Shown piece by piece: positions 8,218 through 16,077 of a stretch of DNA of 55,946 nt. The notes under the pieces are model-generated. The model saw only the letters and a list, made by a program, of their open reading frames with translations, did no database searches and had not been told where the DNA came from. The stretch is from JAZPYZ01 sp045544455 (GTDB lineage Bacteria > Bacillota > Clostridia > Oscillospirales > Acutalibacteraceae): positions 1 through 55,946 of the forward strand of contig JAZPYZ010000007.1 of assembly GCA_045544455.1 (NCBI GenBank), read 5' to 3'. Made by a program: the position numbers and the translations under genes. How positions within the stretch are numbered: the stretch's first letter is position 1; each line of letters opens with the position of its first letter.

Positions 8218-8301
8218 GGTGCGAGGAATGGGACTTGAACCCACACGTCATACGACACACGCACCTCAAACGTGCCTGTCTGCCAATTCCAGCATCCTCG
8301 C
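8217..8301 (-). tRNA. tRNA-Leu (GAG)
   Basis: The acceptor GCGAGGA (8295-8301) pairs with TCCTCGC (8221-8227), with discriminator A and encoded CCA. The anticodon stem CACGT/GCGTG closes loop TTGAGGT, giving anticodon GAG (codon CTC). A long class-II variable arm is present, as expected for Leu. It lies 19 bases after rnmV but has its own consensus promoter. Confidence 0.95.
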
Positions 8302-8314
8302 ATTTGCAACGGCT

Positions 8315-8343
8315 ATTATATCACTCCTGACACTCACTGTCAA
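8315..8343 (-). promoter_or_regulatory. Perfect consensus promoter of tRNA-Leu, overlapping the 3' end of rnmV
   Basis: On minus, TTGACA (8338-8343), 17-base spacer and TATAAT (8315-8320). The -35 lies within the last codons of rnmV, so the tRNA can be transcribed independently of the protein operon. Confidence 0.88.
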
Positions 8344-8947
8344 GCGGTTTTTTCGGGTGGTCTAACATTTTCACGCTTTTTTCATACATTTCCAAATCCA
8401 TCGTCGCGTTGATAACCTCTAACATCCGTGCCGTGGACAGTTTGCCCGGCAAACCCCACATCGCTAACAAGCGACGGCGGCGATCGGCCGATCCATCCGC
8501 ACCGATCAACCCATCCTCAAACAGGCGAAGTCGATCGATACCGGCGGTTGACACGGCCGTTTCTTCATCCAGAACGGTGGCGCCGGCGCGGCGAAGCGCT
8601 TGTTCTAACGTGGCGGTATCCATCCCTTCTACGCCGAGCAAACCCTCTTTCGACGGGGCGGTTTTGCGGCGCTCTTTGCCGGCCAATTCGGGGATATAGG
8701 CGTGTTTGATCTGTCCGGTCGGAATCGCGCCGATGAGATGGTTGCGAATCACAAAACCGGCCGAATCGCTGTCGGTGAGCACCAACAAACCACGCGTTTC
8801 AGCTAAACGGCGCAACAACGCCAGCTGTTCTTTATCGCGGAATAACCCGAACCCGTCGGTGGGAACAATGACCGTATCGACCACCGATTCGAGCCGAATT
8901 TTATCGTATTTCCCTTCTACCACAATGGCTTCCCGAATGGCAATCAA
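8321..8947 (-). CDS. rnmV: Ribonuclease M5
   Basis: RNase M5 makes the final cuts that mature 5S rRNA in low-GC Gram-positives. The 208-aa protein has an N-terminal TOPRIM domain with E11 in VVEGKYDK and the DxD pair D59/D61 in VLTDSDSAG, followed by the family C-terminal domain (DUF4093). The start is a TTG at 8947 with a GGGGGAT ribosome site nine bases upstream; that site overlaps the holA stop, so the two are probably translationally coupled. No 5S gene is in the window. In Bacillus it neighbours ksgA; here it is fourth or later in the typA-to-rnmV series. Confidence 0.92.
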   Translation of the reverse strand: MIAIREAIVVEGKYDKIRLESVVDTVIVPTDGFGLFRDKEQLALLRRLAETRGLLVLTDSDSAGFVIRNHLIGAIPTGQIKHAYIPELAGKERRKTAPSKEGLLGVEGMDTATLEQALRRAGATVLDEETAVSTAGIDRLRLFEDGLIGADGSADRRRRLLAMWGLPGKLSTARMLEVINATMDLEMYEKSVKMLDHPKKPLDSECQE

Positions 8948-8953
8948 CGAATG

Positions 8954-9991
8954 TTATCCCCCTTGCCGTACCAATAAAATCATCTGTGCGGCCGTTTGTT
9001 CAAGTAATTCCCATTTATCCAACGAGGTGGATTTCATTTGGGTATCGGTCTGCGCAAGCAGGTCTAAACATTTTCGCAATACCGCGATCGACATGGTCGC
9101 ACCGTCACGCGCGGCATTTTTGAGCCGAAAATCTTTGCCGCGATAGTCGAATTCCTTGACCAAACTGGTCGCCGGCACACCCGAGGCGGCCGCGACTTTA
9201 GCGCGGTACAGATCGGCATACGTGCTGGATAACACGCCCAGAATAGCGATGGGTTCTTCCCGGCACGAACGCAGACGATGCAAAATATCATACGTGCGTT
9301 CGTAATGATTTTTCAAAATAGCGCGCGATAACTCAAACACCGATGCTTCGAGCCGTTTGGTGCCGACCGTCACCACCAGTTCGGTGGTGACTTCGGTACC
9401 GCCGGCGACGGCGCACAGTTTATCGAGTTCGCCCAGCAACATATACAGATCATCGCCGCATTGTTCGATGAGTTGGCGGGCGGCCGGCGGCTGCATAGTG
9501 CAACCGCGACGAGTAGCGCCGGCGCACAACAATCGCACGATATCGGCCGGTTGTTTGCGCGGTAATTCGCACACCACGCCGACTTTATCGACCGCTTCTG
9601 CAAAGGATTTCCATTTGGCGGTTTTGCGCGGTTCGTCGGCCGAACCACTCATCCAAAATACCAACACACAATGCGGCGGCGGATCGGCCAACCATTCAAC
9701 CAATCGTTCGTTTTCGGCCGTGTTTCCAACGTCCCAATCGCGGACTGTAACGCAACTGTATTCGGCGAGCATGGGCAACGTTTCGGCGAGGTTTTGAATC
9801 GTCGCGGCATTACATTCACGCCCGTCGAGTTCGTGCAGATTCAGATCTTCCATCCCGCCATCCGCGATCGCGCCGGCCACGATGGTGCGGCGATAGTGGT
9901 GGATGAGATATGGTTCGTCTCCGTATAACAGATATACCGTGTCGCGCGCTTCTTTTAAGCGAGATCTCAAGCCGGATTCATCCAGTTTCAT
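8954..9991 (-). CDS. holA: DNA polymerase III subunit delta
   Basis: Delta is the clamp-opening wrench of the clamp loader that places the beta clamp on DNA. The 345-aa sequence starts with the family motif VYLLYGDEPYLIHHY (about 18-32), has an AAA+-like fold without a functional ATP site, and a C-terminal collar domain. The start at 9991 has a clear AAAGGAGAG site. It lies 25 bases after comEC and six before rnmV. The comEC-holA pairing is common in Firmicutes and Proteobacteria. Confidence 0.93.
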   Translation of the reverse strand: MKLDESGLRSRLKEARDTVYLLYGDEPYLIHHYRRTIVAGAIADGGMEDLNLHELDGRECNAATIQNLAETLPMLAEYSCVTVRDWDVGNTAENERLVEWLADPPPHCVLVFWMSGSADEPRKTAKWKSFAEAVDKVGVVCELPRKQPADIVRLLCAGATRRGCTMQPPAARQLIEQCGDDLYMLLGELDKLCAVAGGTEVTTELVVTVGTKRLEASVFELSRAILKNHYERTYDILHRLRSCREEPIAILGVLSSTYADLYRAKVAAASGVPATSLVKEFDYRGKDFRLKNAARDGATMSIAVLRKCLDLLAQTDTQMKSTSLDKWELLEQTAAQMILLVRQGG

Positions 9992-10016
9992 GGGACACTC
10001 TCCTTTAATACAGGTT

Positions 10017-12170
10017 CTATGCTAATATACAGTCTTGCCCGTACGCGGTGGTACGAACCGATTGCGTTGGATCGTTCCAGTAGGAATTGACGATGATCTG
10101 ATCGGCGACGATACACGTCGCATCCGATGGCGGTTTGCCGCTATATATAACCGTGTCAGGCCATCGCCAAACCGGTGGCAGATTTTGCGCTAAAGCGGTT
10201 TCGTCGTAACCGAGTAAGATCGATGCCCCTTGCCACATCACCCCGATAAAACCATCCAACCGGGTAATGGTACCGAGTTGGCCGATGGTCAGGGTATCGC
10301 CCGGCGTGGTCTTCAGCTGATCTACCGGCAACGTGGTAATGAGTTCCGGCAGATAGTCCCCGTCTGGTGGAACCAACACCAGCTCGGTCGAAACATCGTC
10401 CAGCAAGGCATATAGTTGGCGGATACCGACGCCGTCGGCATCGGTCAACAGTAAAAAATCCAACCGATGCATCCCTTGTCGGTCCAGCGCCTCTTTTAGT
10501 TGATAGGCGGTATCCTCTTGATGAAGGGAAACCACCACACCGGTATAGTCTTGATACGTGACACAGATCGCCACGTCCGATCCCACCGACAGCGCCATAC
10601 GCCGTACCGACGGGGTGGTGAGATGAGCTGTTAACATACCGGCGCATAAACAACCGATACACGCGACGGACAATAAACGAGTCTTGATCAACCGATGACG
10701 GGTGATGCCCCACACCAGTAGCGTGCCGCACACCCATACTATGGGATATATGCCGTCGATATGCCATTGTGTAAACGGGATCTCCGACAGACACGAAACC
10801 AATCCGTGTTGCAGACGTACGATCAGGCCGGTTGGCAAGCCGACCAGATCCACCACGATATCCGGCATCAAACCGATACCGCAGACCAAACCGGTGATAA
10901 GTCCCATACACACCAAAGCGGTGGTAAGGGGTACAACCAGCAGATTCGCAAGTGGGGTGATCAGTGACAGTTCCCCATAGTATATCATGATCGGTACCAA
11001 GGTCGGTAGTGTGGCCGACAACGTGACGCAAACGCTATCTCCGGCCGCTTGTATCAGCGACCGATACCAACACGGTTTTTGCGGATCGATCCGGTCAAAC
11101 AACCAGTCGTGCCATGCGGCTTGTAAACGAGGATGCCATTCCAGTAATCCGATCGTGGCGCAGACCGACAGTTGTAACCCGATATCCCACATGGCTGCCG
11201 GGCGAAACAACACAATGACCAACACCGCAAGTCCGACCGAGTTGAATCCGTCCGGTTCGCGAAACAACAGGTGGCCGATCAGGACCAGGATCGTCATGAT
11301 ACCGGCACGAACCACCGAAGCGGAAAAGCCGGTCAATGCCATAAACAACCACACAAAACCGATCGACAAACCGGCGGTGACGCGGCGTTTGAACCGACGG
11401 CGAAACAAGGCGTAGATCGCACCGGTGACTACCGTGAGGTGTAACCCCGAAACCGCCAGCAGATGCGACAGGCCGGTACGGCGATACTCGTCGGTCAGGG
11501 TGTCTGACAACAGATCACGGTCGCCAAAGCAGATCGCACCCAGCGTGCCGGCGACCGGTTCGGTAAAATACGTGTTCAACCCATCGCGAATGGCTAACCG
11601 CCCATTCAGCAACGCGGTAGTGAGAGAAAACCCGTCTGCAGAAGATACCGCCACGTCCCCGACGGGTTGCAGATACAACAACACGCCGGTAGATTTGAGG
11701 TAAAGATACGCCATGGTATCGTCGGTATCGTAGGTGGGTTCGACCGTGAATCTGCCGGATACCACATCGCCCGGCGACAACCGCTTCTGCCGAAAACTGT
11801 CGTAATACCACACCACCGTATCGGCCGGCAGATCACCGTCCAAAACCCGAACGTCGTATCGCACGCTGTTATCAAAATGGGTGGGCAGATCACACACCTG
11901 CGCACGGATCGATACCGTGGTACCGATGGCTTGCCTTTGCGGCTCAAAGGTGATGTGTTCGTGCACCTGATAAAAGAAAAGGGCGGCACCGAAACAAAAC
12001 AGTACCGTCCAGATCGTCGGACTGTTTCGCAACCGGCGAAGGCATACTGCGCCTATCGCCAACACAAACGATGCCGCCATAAGAATCCAAATAACCTGAT
12101 CGGGACAAAACGGCGCGACGATCAAGGCCGTTGCCGCAGCGCCGCCGATCCATGCGAACGGGCGGAGCAT
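10017..12170 (-). CDS. comEC: ComEC/Rec2-type DNA-uptake channel with a degenerate C-terminal metallo-beta-lactamase domain
   Basis: ComEC forms the inner-membrane channel for incoming single-stranded DNA in natural transformation. The 717-aa product has two N-terminal membrane helices, an OB-like DUF4131 region (about 60-190), and the Competence domain with HLLAVSGLHLTVVTGA and many helices (about 220-510). The last 190 residues have the MBL-fold outline, but the metal motif SHxDxDHxGG is replaced by LLTDADGVGIRQL, so it is unlikely to bind two metals. A separate MBL protein with the intact motif lies at 15091. The start is TTG-ATG directly after the apt-like stop (12174), so the genes are probably coupled; the ATG at 12170 is used here. 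Other late competence genes are not in the window. Confidence 0.9.
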   Translation of the reverse strand: MLRPFAWIGGAAATALIVAPFCPDQVIWILMAASFVLAIGAVCLRRLRNSPTIWTVLFCFGAALFFYQVHEHITFEPQRQAIGTTVSIRAQVCDLPTHFDNSVRYDVRVLDGDLPADTVVWYYDSFRQKRLSPGDVVSGRFTVEPTYDTDDTMAYLYLKSTGVLLYLQPVGDVAVSSADGFSLTTALLNGRLAIRDGLNTYFTEPVAGTLGAICFGDRDLLSDTLTDEYRRTGLSHLLAVSGLHLTVVTGAIYALFRRRFKRRVTAGLSIGFVWLFMALTGFSASVVRAGIMTILVLIGHLLFREPDGFNSVGLAVLVIVLFRPAAMWDIGLQLSVCATIGLLEWHPRLQAAWHDWLFDRIDPQKPCWYRSLIQAAGDSVCVTLSATLPTLVPIMIYYGELSLITPLANLLVVPLTTALVCMGLITGLVCGIGLMPDIVVDLVGLPTGLIVRLQHGLVSCLSEIPFTQWHIDGIYPIVWVCGTLLVWGITRHRLIKTRLLSVACIGCLCAGMLTAHLTTPSVRRMALSVGSDVAICVTYQDYTGVVVSLHQEDTAYQLKEALDRQGMHRLDFLLLTDADGVGIRQLYALLDDVSTELVLVPPDGDYLPELITTLPVDQLKTTPGDTLTIGQLGTITRLDGFIGVMWQGASILLGYDETALAQNLPPVWRWPDTVIYSGKPPSDATCIVADQIIVNSYWNDPTQSVRTTAYGQDCILA

Positions 12171-12173
12171 CAA

Positions 12174-12728
12174 TTAGTCCCAAATGGGTTCGCCGTTACG
12201 GAACAACGGTAACGGTTCTAAGTAGGTGTAGTCGCCGTTGATGGCGTCGCCTTCGGCTAAGATGGCGGCACGTGCGACGACGGTACAGTCGGTTTGTCCG
12301 ACCAGTTTTTCGAGCGCTTCGATCGATTCGCCGGTACTGATTACGTCATCAATCAACACCACGCGTTTGCCGGTCATAGCATCGAGTTCCAGACGGTCCA
12401 GATACAACGTCTGTACCTTATCGGTGGTGATCGACCGCACTTCCAACGAGATCGGATCGCTCATATACAGTTTGGGATATTTGCGCGCGATATAATACGG
12501 TTTGCCGCTTTGACGCGCGAGTTCATATGCCAGCGGAATACCTTTTGCCTCGGCGGTAACCAACACGTCAAACGCCGGCAGTTTTTTCAGCAACGCTTCG
12601 GCCGATGCGACGGTGAGTTCTACGTCGCCGAAAATGACGAACGCACCGATGCTAAGTTCATCGTTCAGCGGACACAAGATCAGTTCGCGGTCTAAACCGG
12701 CGATGGTCATTTTATAGGTCTGTTTCAT
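12174..12728 (-). CDS. apt: Adenine-type purine phosphoribosyltransferase
   Basis: It joins a purine base and PRPP to form a nucleotide for salvage. The 184-aa product shows the type-I PRTase fold with the PRPP loop VVLIDDVISTGES (about 122-134), the flexible-loop segment ARKYPKLYM and the early TAEAKGIPLAYELA segment typical of Apt and its relatives. It is slightly longer than classical Apt (about 170 aa), so an Apt-like purine PRTase or regulator of the PurR/XPRT type is also possible. The ribosome site TAGGAGTG precedes the start. It is three bases from the comEC start and 24 from rhaM. Confidence 0.85.
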   Translation of the reverse strand: MKQTYKMTIAGLDRELILCPLNDELSIGAFVIFGDVELTVASAEALLKKLPAFDVLVTAEAKGIPLAYELARQSGKPYYIARKYPKLYMSDPISLEVRSITTDKVQTLYLDRLELDAMTGKRVVLIDDVISTGESIEALEKLVGQTDCTVVARAAILAEGDAINGDYTYLEPLPLFRNGEPIWD

Positions 12729-12752
12729 GCTAAAACACTCCTATTCGTTATG

Positions 12753-13070
12753 TTATGCTAAGAAGAAAACTTGTTCGAGTTTGGGTTGCGCGCCGGTGAC
12801 CGGATCCATCTCCATCACCATGACGTCTTTCATGTACGCGTTCCAACGGTCGACCACTTCGCTGTCGGCTTGGGTTTTGGCGGCAAAATCGACGCCTTTT
12901 TCACACTCATAATAGCCAAACAGTTCGTTACCGACGTTCCAGATGGTGTAGTTACAGATACCGGCTTGTTTCAACACGTCTACCAGTTCCGGCCAGATCT
13001 CGTTGTGACGGCGAACGTATTCGTCCTTTTGCCCGTCTTTGATAATCGCTTTCCATGCATACCGTTCCAT
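12753..13070 (-). CDS. rhaM: L-rhamnose mutarotase (RhaM/YiiL family)
   Basis: It interconverts the alpha and beta anomers of L-rhamnose. The 105-aa protein matches the family over its whole length, with the conserved RRHNEIWPELVDVLK helix carrying the catalytic histidine, the NYTIWNVGNELFGYYE strand pair and a C-terminal MEMDP segment. It has an AAGGGGAT ribosome site. It sits oddly between housekeeping genes typA (14 bases upstream) and the apt-like gene rather than in a rhamnose operon. The GH106-like hydrolase at 34.8-37.8 kb is the only other rhamnose-related gene visible. Confidence 0.92.
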   Translation of the reverse strand: MERYAWKAIIKDGQKDEYVRRHNEIWPELVDVLKQAGICNYTIWNVGNELFGYYECEKGVDFAAKTQADSEVVDRWNAYMKDVMVMEMDPVTGAQPKLEQVFFLA

Positions 13071-13084
13071 AACGTCTATCCCCT

Positions 13085-14926
13085 TTATCCGTTTTTCTTT
13101 TTGGAAAATTCTTTCATGCGTTGTTCTTTTGACAGAATGGTTTTGCGCAAACGAATGCTTTTCGGTGTCACTTCCACCAGCTCGTCATCGTTGATAAATT
13201 CGAGCGATTGCTCCAGCGACAGCGTGGTCGGCGGTACCAGACGAAGCGCTTCGTCCGAGCCGGCGGCACGCATGTTGGTAACGTGCTTTTTCTTGCATAC
13301 GTTGACCACGATATCGTCACTTTTCGGCGATTCGCCGATGATCATCCCTTCGTATACCGGCACGCCGGCACCGACAAACAACGTGCCGCGATCCTGTGCG
13401 TTAAACAACCCGTAACTGCTGGTTTCGCCGGTTTCGTACACAATCAACGAACCTTGAATACGTTGCGGAATATCCCCTTTGTACGGTTCGTATCCGTCGA
13501 ACACGCTGTTCATGATACCGTTACCGTTGGTATCGGTCAAAAATTGTTGACGATAACCCATCAACCCACGCGACGGCACACGGAATTCGAGGTGACTGAT
13601 ACCGGTGTCGCGCGTACCCATGTTTACGATTTCCGCTTTGCGGGAGCCGAGTTTTTCCATGACGGCACCGACATATTGTTCCGGCACTTCGATCATCAAC
13701 AGTTCCATCGGTTCCAGCCGTTTGCCGTTCTCGTCTTCTTTATAAATGACTTGCGGGCGGCTGACCGCGAATTCGAATCCTTGGCGGCGCATCGTTTCGA
13801 TCAAGATCGACAGATGCAGTTCGCCGCGGCCCGATACTTCAAACGCGTCGGTGGAATCGGTTTCGCGTACGCGCATACTGACGTTGGTTTCCACCTCTTT
13901 AAACAACCGGTCGCGCAGGTTGCGCGAGGTAACGAATTTGCCCTCACGGCCGGCGAACGGACTGTTATTGACCATAAACACCATCGAAATGGTGGGTTCG
14001 TCGATCCGTACAAATGGCAACGGTTCCACGCAATCCGGTGCACACGCGGTTTCGCCGATATTGAGGTCGGCAATGCCGGTCACGGCAATGATATCGCCAA
14101 GCGACGCGGAATCGCATTCCACACGGCGCAACCCTTCGAACTGGTACAGTTTACCGATACGCGCATTCACGGTGGTGCCGTCGGTTTTACAAAGCGTGAT
14201 GGCTTGCCCGTTTTTGACGGTGCCGCGTTCGACGCGCCCCACCCCGATACGGCCGGTATATTCGTCATAATCGATGTTCGAGAACAAGATCTGCAAACCA
14301 CCGTCGAGATCGCCTTGCGGTTCGGGCACGTATTGCAAGATCGCCTCGAACAAGGGTTTCATATCGCCGGAACGCACAGTGGGATCCAGCGAAGCGTACC
14401 CATCGCGGCCGGAGGCGTAGATGACCGGGAATTCGAGTTGGTCTTCATCCGCGCCGAGTTCGATAAACAGATCCAACAGTTCGTCGATCACTTCGGCCGG
14501 ACGTGCGCCGTCGCGGTCGATCTTGTTGATGACCACCACCGGGCGTTTGCCGAGTCCCAATGCTTTTTTAAGAACAAACCGCGTTTGCGGCATGCACCCT
14601 TCGAACGCATCGACCAACAGCAACACGCCGTCGACCATCATCAAAATACGTTCTACCTCGCCACCGAAATCGGCGTGGCCGGGGGTGTCGACGATGTTGA
14701 TCTTGGTATCGCCGTACATGACGGCGGTATTTTTAGATAAAATGGTGATGCCGCGCTCTTTTTCCAGATCGTTGGAGTCCATCACGCGTTCATCCACCTG
14801 CTCGTTGGCGCGGAAAATGCCGCTTTGACGCAACATTTGATCCACCAAGGTGGTTTTGCCGTGGTCAACGTGCGCAATAATCGCGACGTTCCGCAAATTT
14901 TCTCTCGTACCCATACTTGTACTCAT
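13085..14926 (-). CDS. typA: Translational GTPase TypA/BipA
   Basis: TypA is a ribosome-binding GTPase that helps 50S assembly and growth under stress. The 613-aa sequence has the G1 loop AHVDHGKTT (about 18-26), G2 RGITI, G3 DTPGHADF, G4 NKID, EF-G-like domains and the TypA-specific C-terminal domain. Two ATGs lie four codons apart (14926 and 14914) and neither has a strong ribosome site; the upstream one is used. Its promoter is strong, and it starts a long minus-strand series typA / rhaM / apt-like / comEC / holA / rnmV with gaps of 3-25 bases. Confidence 0.96.
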   Translation of the reverse strand: MSTSMGTRENLRNVAIIAHVDHGKTTLVDQMLRQSGIFRANEQVDERVMDSNDLEKERGITILSKNTAVMYGDTKINIVDTPGHADFGGEVERILMMVDGVLLLVDAFEGCMPQTRFVLKKALGLGKRPVVVINKIDRDGARPAEVIDELLDLFIELGADEDQLEFPVIYASGRDGYASLDPTVRSGDMKPLFEAILQYVPEPQGDLDGGLQILFSNIDYDEYTGRIGVGRVERGTVKNGQAITLCKTDGTTVNARIGKLYQFEGLRRVECDSASLGDIIAVTGIADLNIGETACAPDCVEPLPFVRIDEPTISMVFMVNNSPFAGREGKFVTSRNLRDRLFKEVETNVSMRVRETDSTDAFEVSGRGELHLSILIETMRRQGFEFAVSRPQVIYKEDENGKRLEPMELLMIEVPEQYVGAVMEKLGSRKAEIVNMGTRDTGISHLEFRVPSRGLMGYRQQFLTDTNGNGIMNSVFDGYEPYKGDIPQRIQGSLIVYETGETSSYGLFNAQDRGTLFVGAGVPVYEGMIIGESPKSDDIVVNVCKKKHVTNMRAAGSDEALRLVPPTTLSLEQSLEFINDDELVEVTPKSIRLRKTILSKEQRMKEFSKKKNG

Positions 14927-14956
14927 CCATTCTTTATTGGGGTTTTTAACTGTATT

Positions 14957-14985
14957 ATTATACCACTCTTTAAAGGGTGTGACAA
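14957..14985 (-). promoter_or_regulatory. Promoter of the typA operon
   Basis: On minus, TTGTCA (14980-14985), 17-base spacer and TATAAT (14957-14962). Confidence 0.8.
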
Positions 14986-15024
14986 CCCTTTTCGCTAAAT
15001 CAAGTCGAAAAATGACCGCATTGA

Positions 15025-15053
15025 TTGCAATTTGACAGCGACGGTGTTATACT
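15025..15053 (+). promoter_or_regulatory. Probable promoter of the stand-alone MBL gene
   Basis: TTGCAA (15025-15030), 17-base spacer and TATACT (15048-15053). A better -35 match, TTGACA at 15032, is only 10 bases from the -10 and is not spaced for use with it. Confidence 0.5.
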
Positions 15054-15090
15054 ACTGCCAAACTGGAAAACACGAGGTTTGACAAACAGT

Positions 15091-15963
15091 ATGCGCAAAT
15101 CGTTTCGATGGTGGATCGGTGTCGGTATCGCGGCGGCAATCGCGGCGGTATGTATCGCACCGGTGCGCGCATGGCTCGCGCCAATGGCTGGTATGCAGGA
15201 ACACGTCGCGCCAAGTGACGGATACATGCAACTGCACGCGTTATCGGTGGGAAATGCCGATGCGATACTGCTTCGCACGGCGACGACGAATATCTTGATC
15301 GATGCCGGTGAAAACGACGATGAACTCACCGTGACCGGGTATCTGCATCGGTTAGGTATTGATCGACTGGATCTGGTGATCGCTTCTCACGAAGATGCGG
15401 ATCACATCGGCGGCATGGATGCGGTGATCGACGAGGTGTCGGTGGATGCCGTATGGTTGGCATTTGATCAAACGGACGGCGACGATGCCGCACGCCTGTT
15501 TCAGGCGATGTCCCGGCGTGACGTTACGCCAATAACCCCGGTAAACGGCAGCGAACATATCGTGGGAGACGTCGTGGTGCAGGTGCTCGGTTCGATGACC
15601 GATGCCGCCAGCGCCAACGATCGGTCACTGATGGTGCGGGTAGTGTTCGACGATGTGGCGTGTTTGTTTACCGGCGACGCTTCCGGCGAGATTGAACAAC
15701 AGTTGATCGAGCGCGGCACAGACATCGCGGCCGACCTGATCAAAGTGGGGCATCACGGGAGTGCGACGTCTTGCAGCGAAGCGTTTTTGAACGCGGTCGA
15801 TCCATCTATCGCGGTGATCTCGTGTGGAAAAGATAACGAAAACGGACATCCGGCCCCATCGGTATTAAAACGGTTGTTGGCGCGGAACATCGACGTTTGG
15901 CGCACCGATGCACACGGGACCGGCGTATTCGAATCCGACGGCCATACCATTTGGGTAAAATAG
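15091..15963 (+). CDS. Stand-alone ComEC-type metallo-beta-lactamase-fold hydrolase
   Basis: The 290-aa protein resembles the C-terminal domain of long ComEC proteins, thought to degrade the non-imported DNA strand. A membrane anchor or signal (about 5-30) places it outside or on the membrane. The metal motif is intact: H100-E-D102-A-D104-H105-IGG. It is followed by FTGDASGE and KVGHHGSATS, both typical of ComEC-like MBL proteins. The start at 15091 has only a modest GAGG site. The longer reading begins inside the promoter. It is divergent from typA. ComEC at 10-12.2 kb has lost this motif, so this protein may supply the missing nuclease in trans; that is inference. Confidence 0.88.
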   Translation: MRKSFRWWIGVGIAAAIAAVCIAPVRAWLAPMAGMQEHVAPSDGYMQLHALSVGNADAILLRTATTNILIDAGENDDELTVTGYLHRLGIDRLDLVIASHEDADHIGGMDAVIDEVSVDAVWLAFDQTDGDDAARLFQAMSRRDVTPITPVNGSEHIVGDVVVQVLGSMTDAASANDRSLMVRVVFDDVACLFTGDASGEIEQQLIERGTDIAADLIKVGHHGSATSCSEAFLNAVDPSIAVISCGKDNENGHPAPSVLKRLLARNIDVWRTDAHGTGVFESDGHTIWVK

Positions 15964-16000
15964 ACAGTATTGGTAATTCCCTCTTAAAACGTAATTTCGG

Positions 16001-16029
16001 TTGCAAAATATCCTCGCATCGTTTACAAT
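16001..16029 (+). promoter_or_regulatory. Promoter of the acyltransferase/zinc-ribbon gene
   Basis: TTGCAA (16001-16006), 17-base spacer, TACAAT (16024-16029). Confidence 0.65.
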
Positions 16030-16077
16030 GATGACGAGGGTATTTTTTAAAAAAATCAATATTGAGTGAGGAATACA

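Noticed and set aside
13208..14740. 510-codon plus-strand ORF opposite typA
   Set aside because: Shadow of a conserved gene: typA on the other strand has all GTPase motifs, and this frame is low-complexity His/Arg-rich with no start signals.
15032..15053. TTGACA at 15032 as -35 of the MBL gene
   Set aside because: It is only 10 bases from the TATACT box; TTGCAA at 15025 has the proper 17-base spacing.
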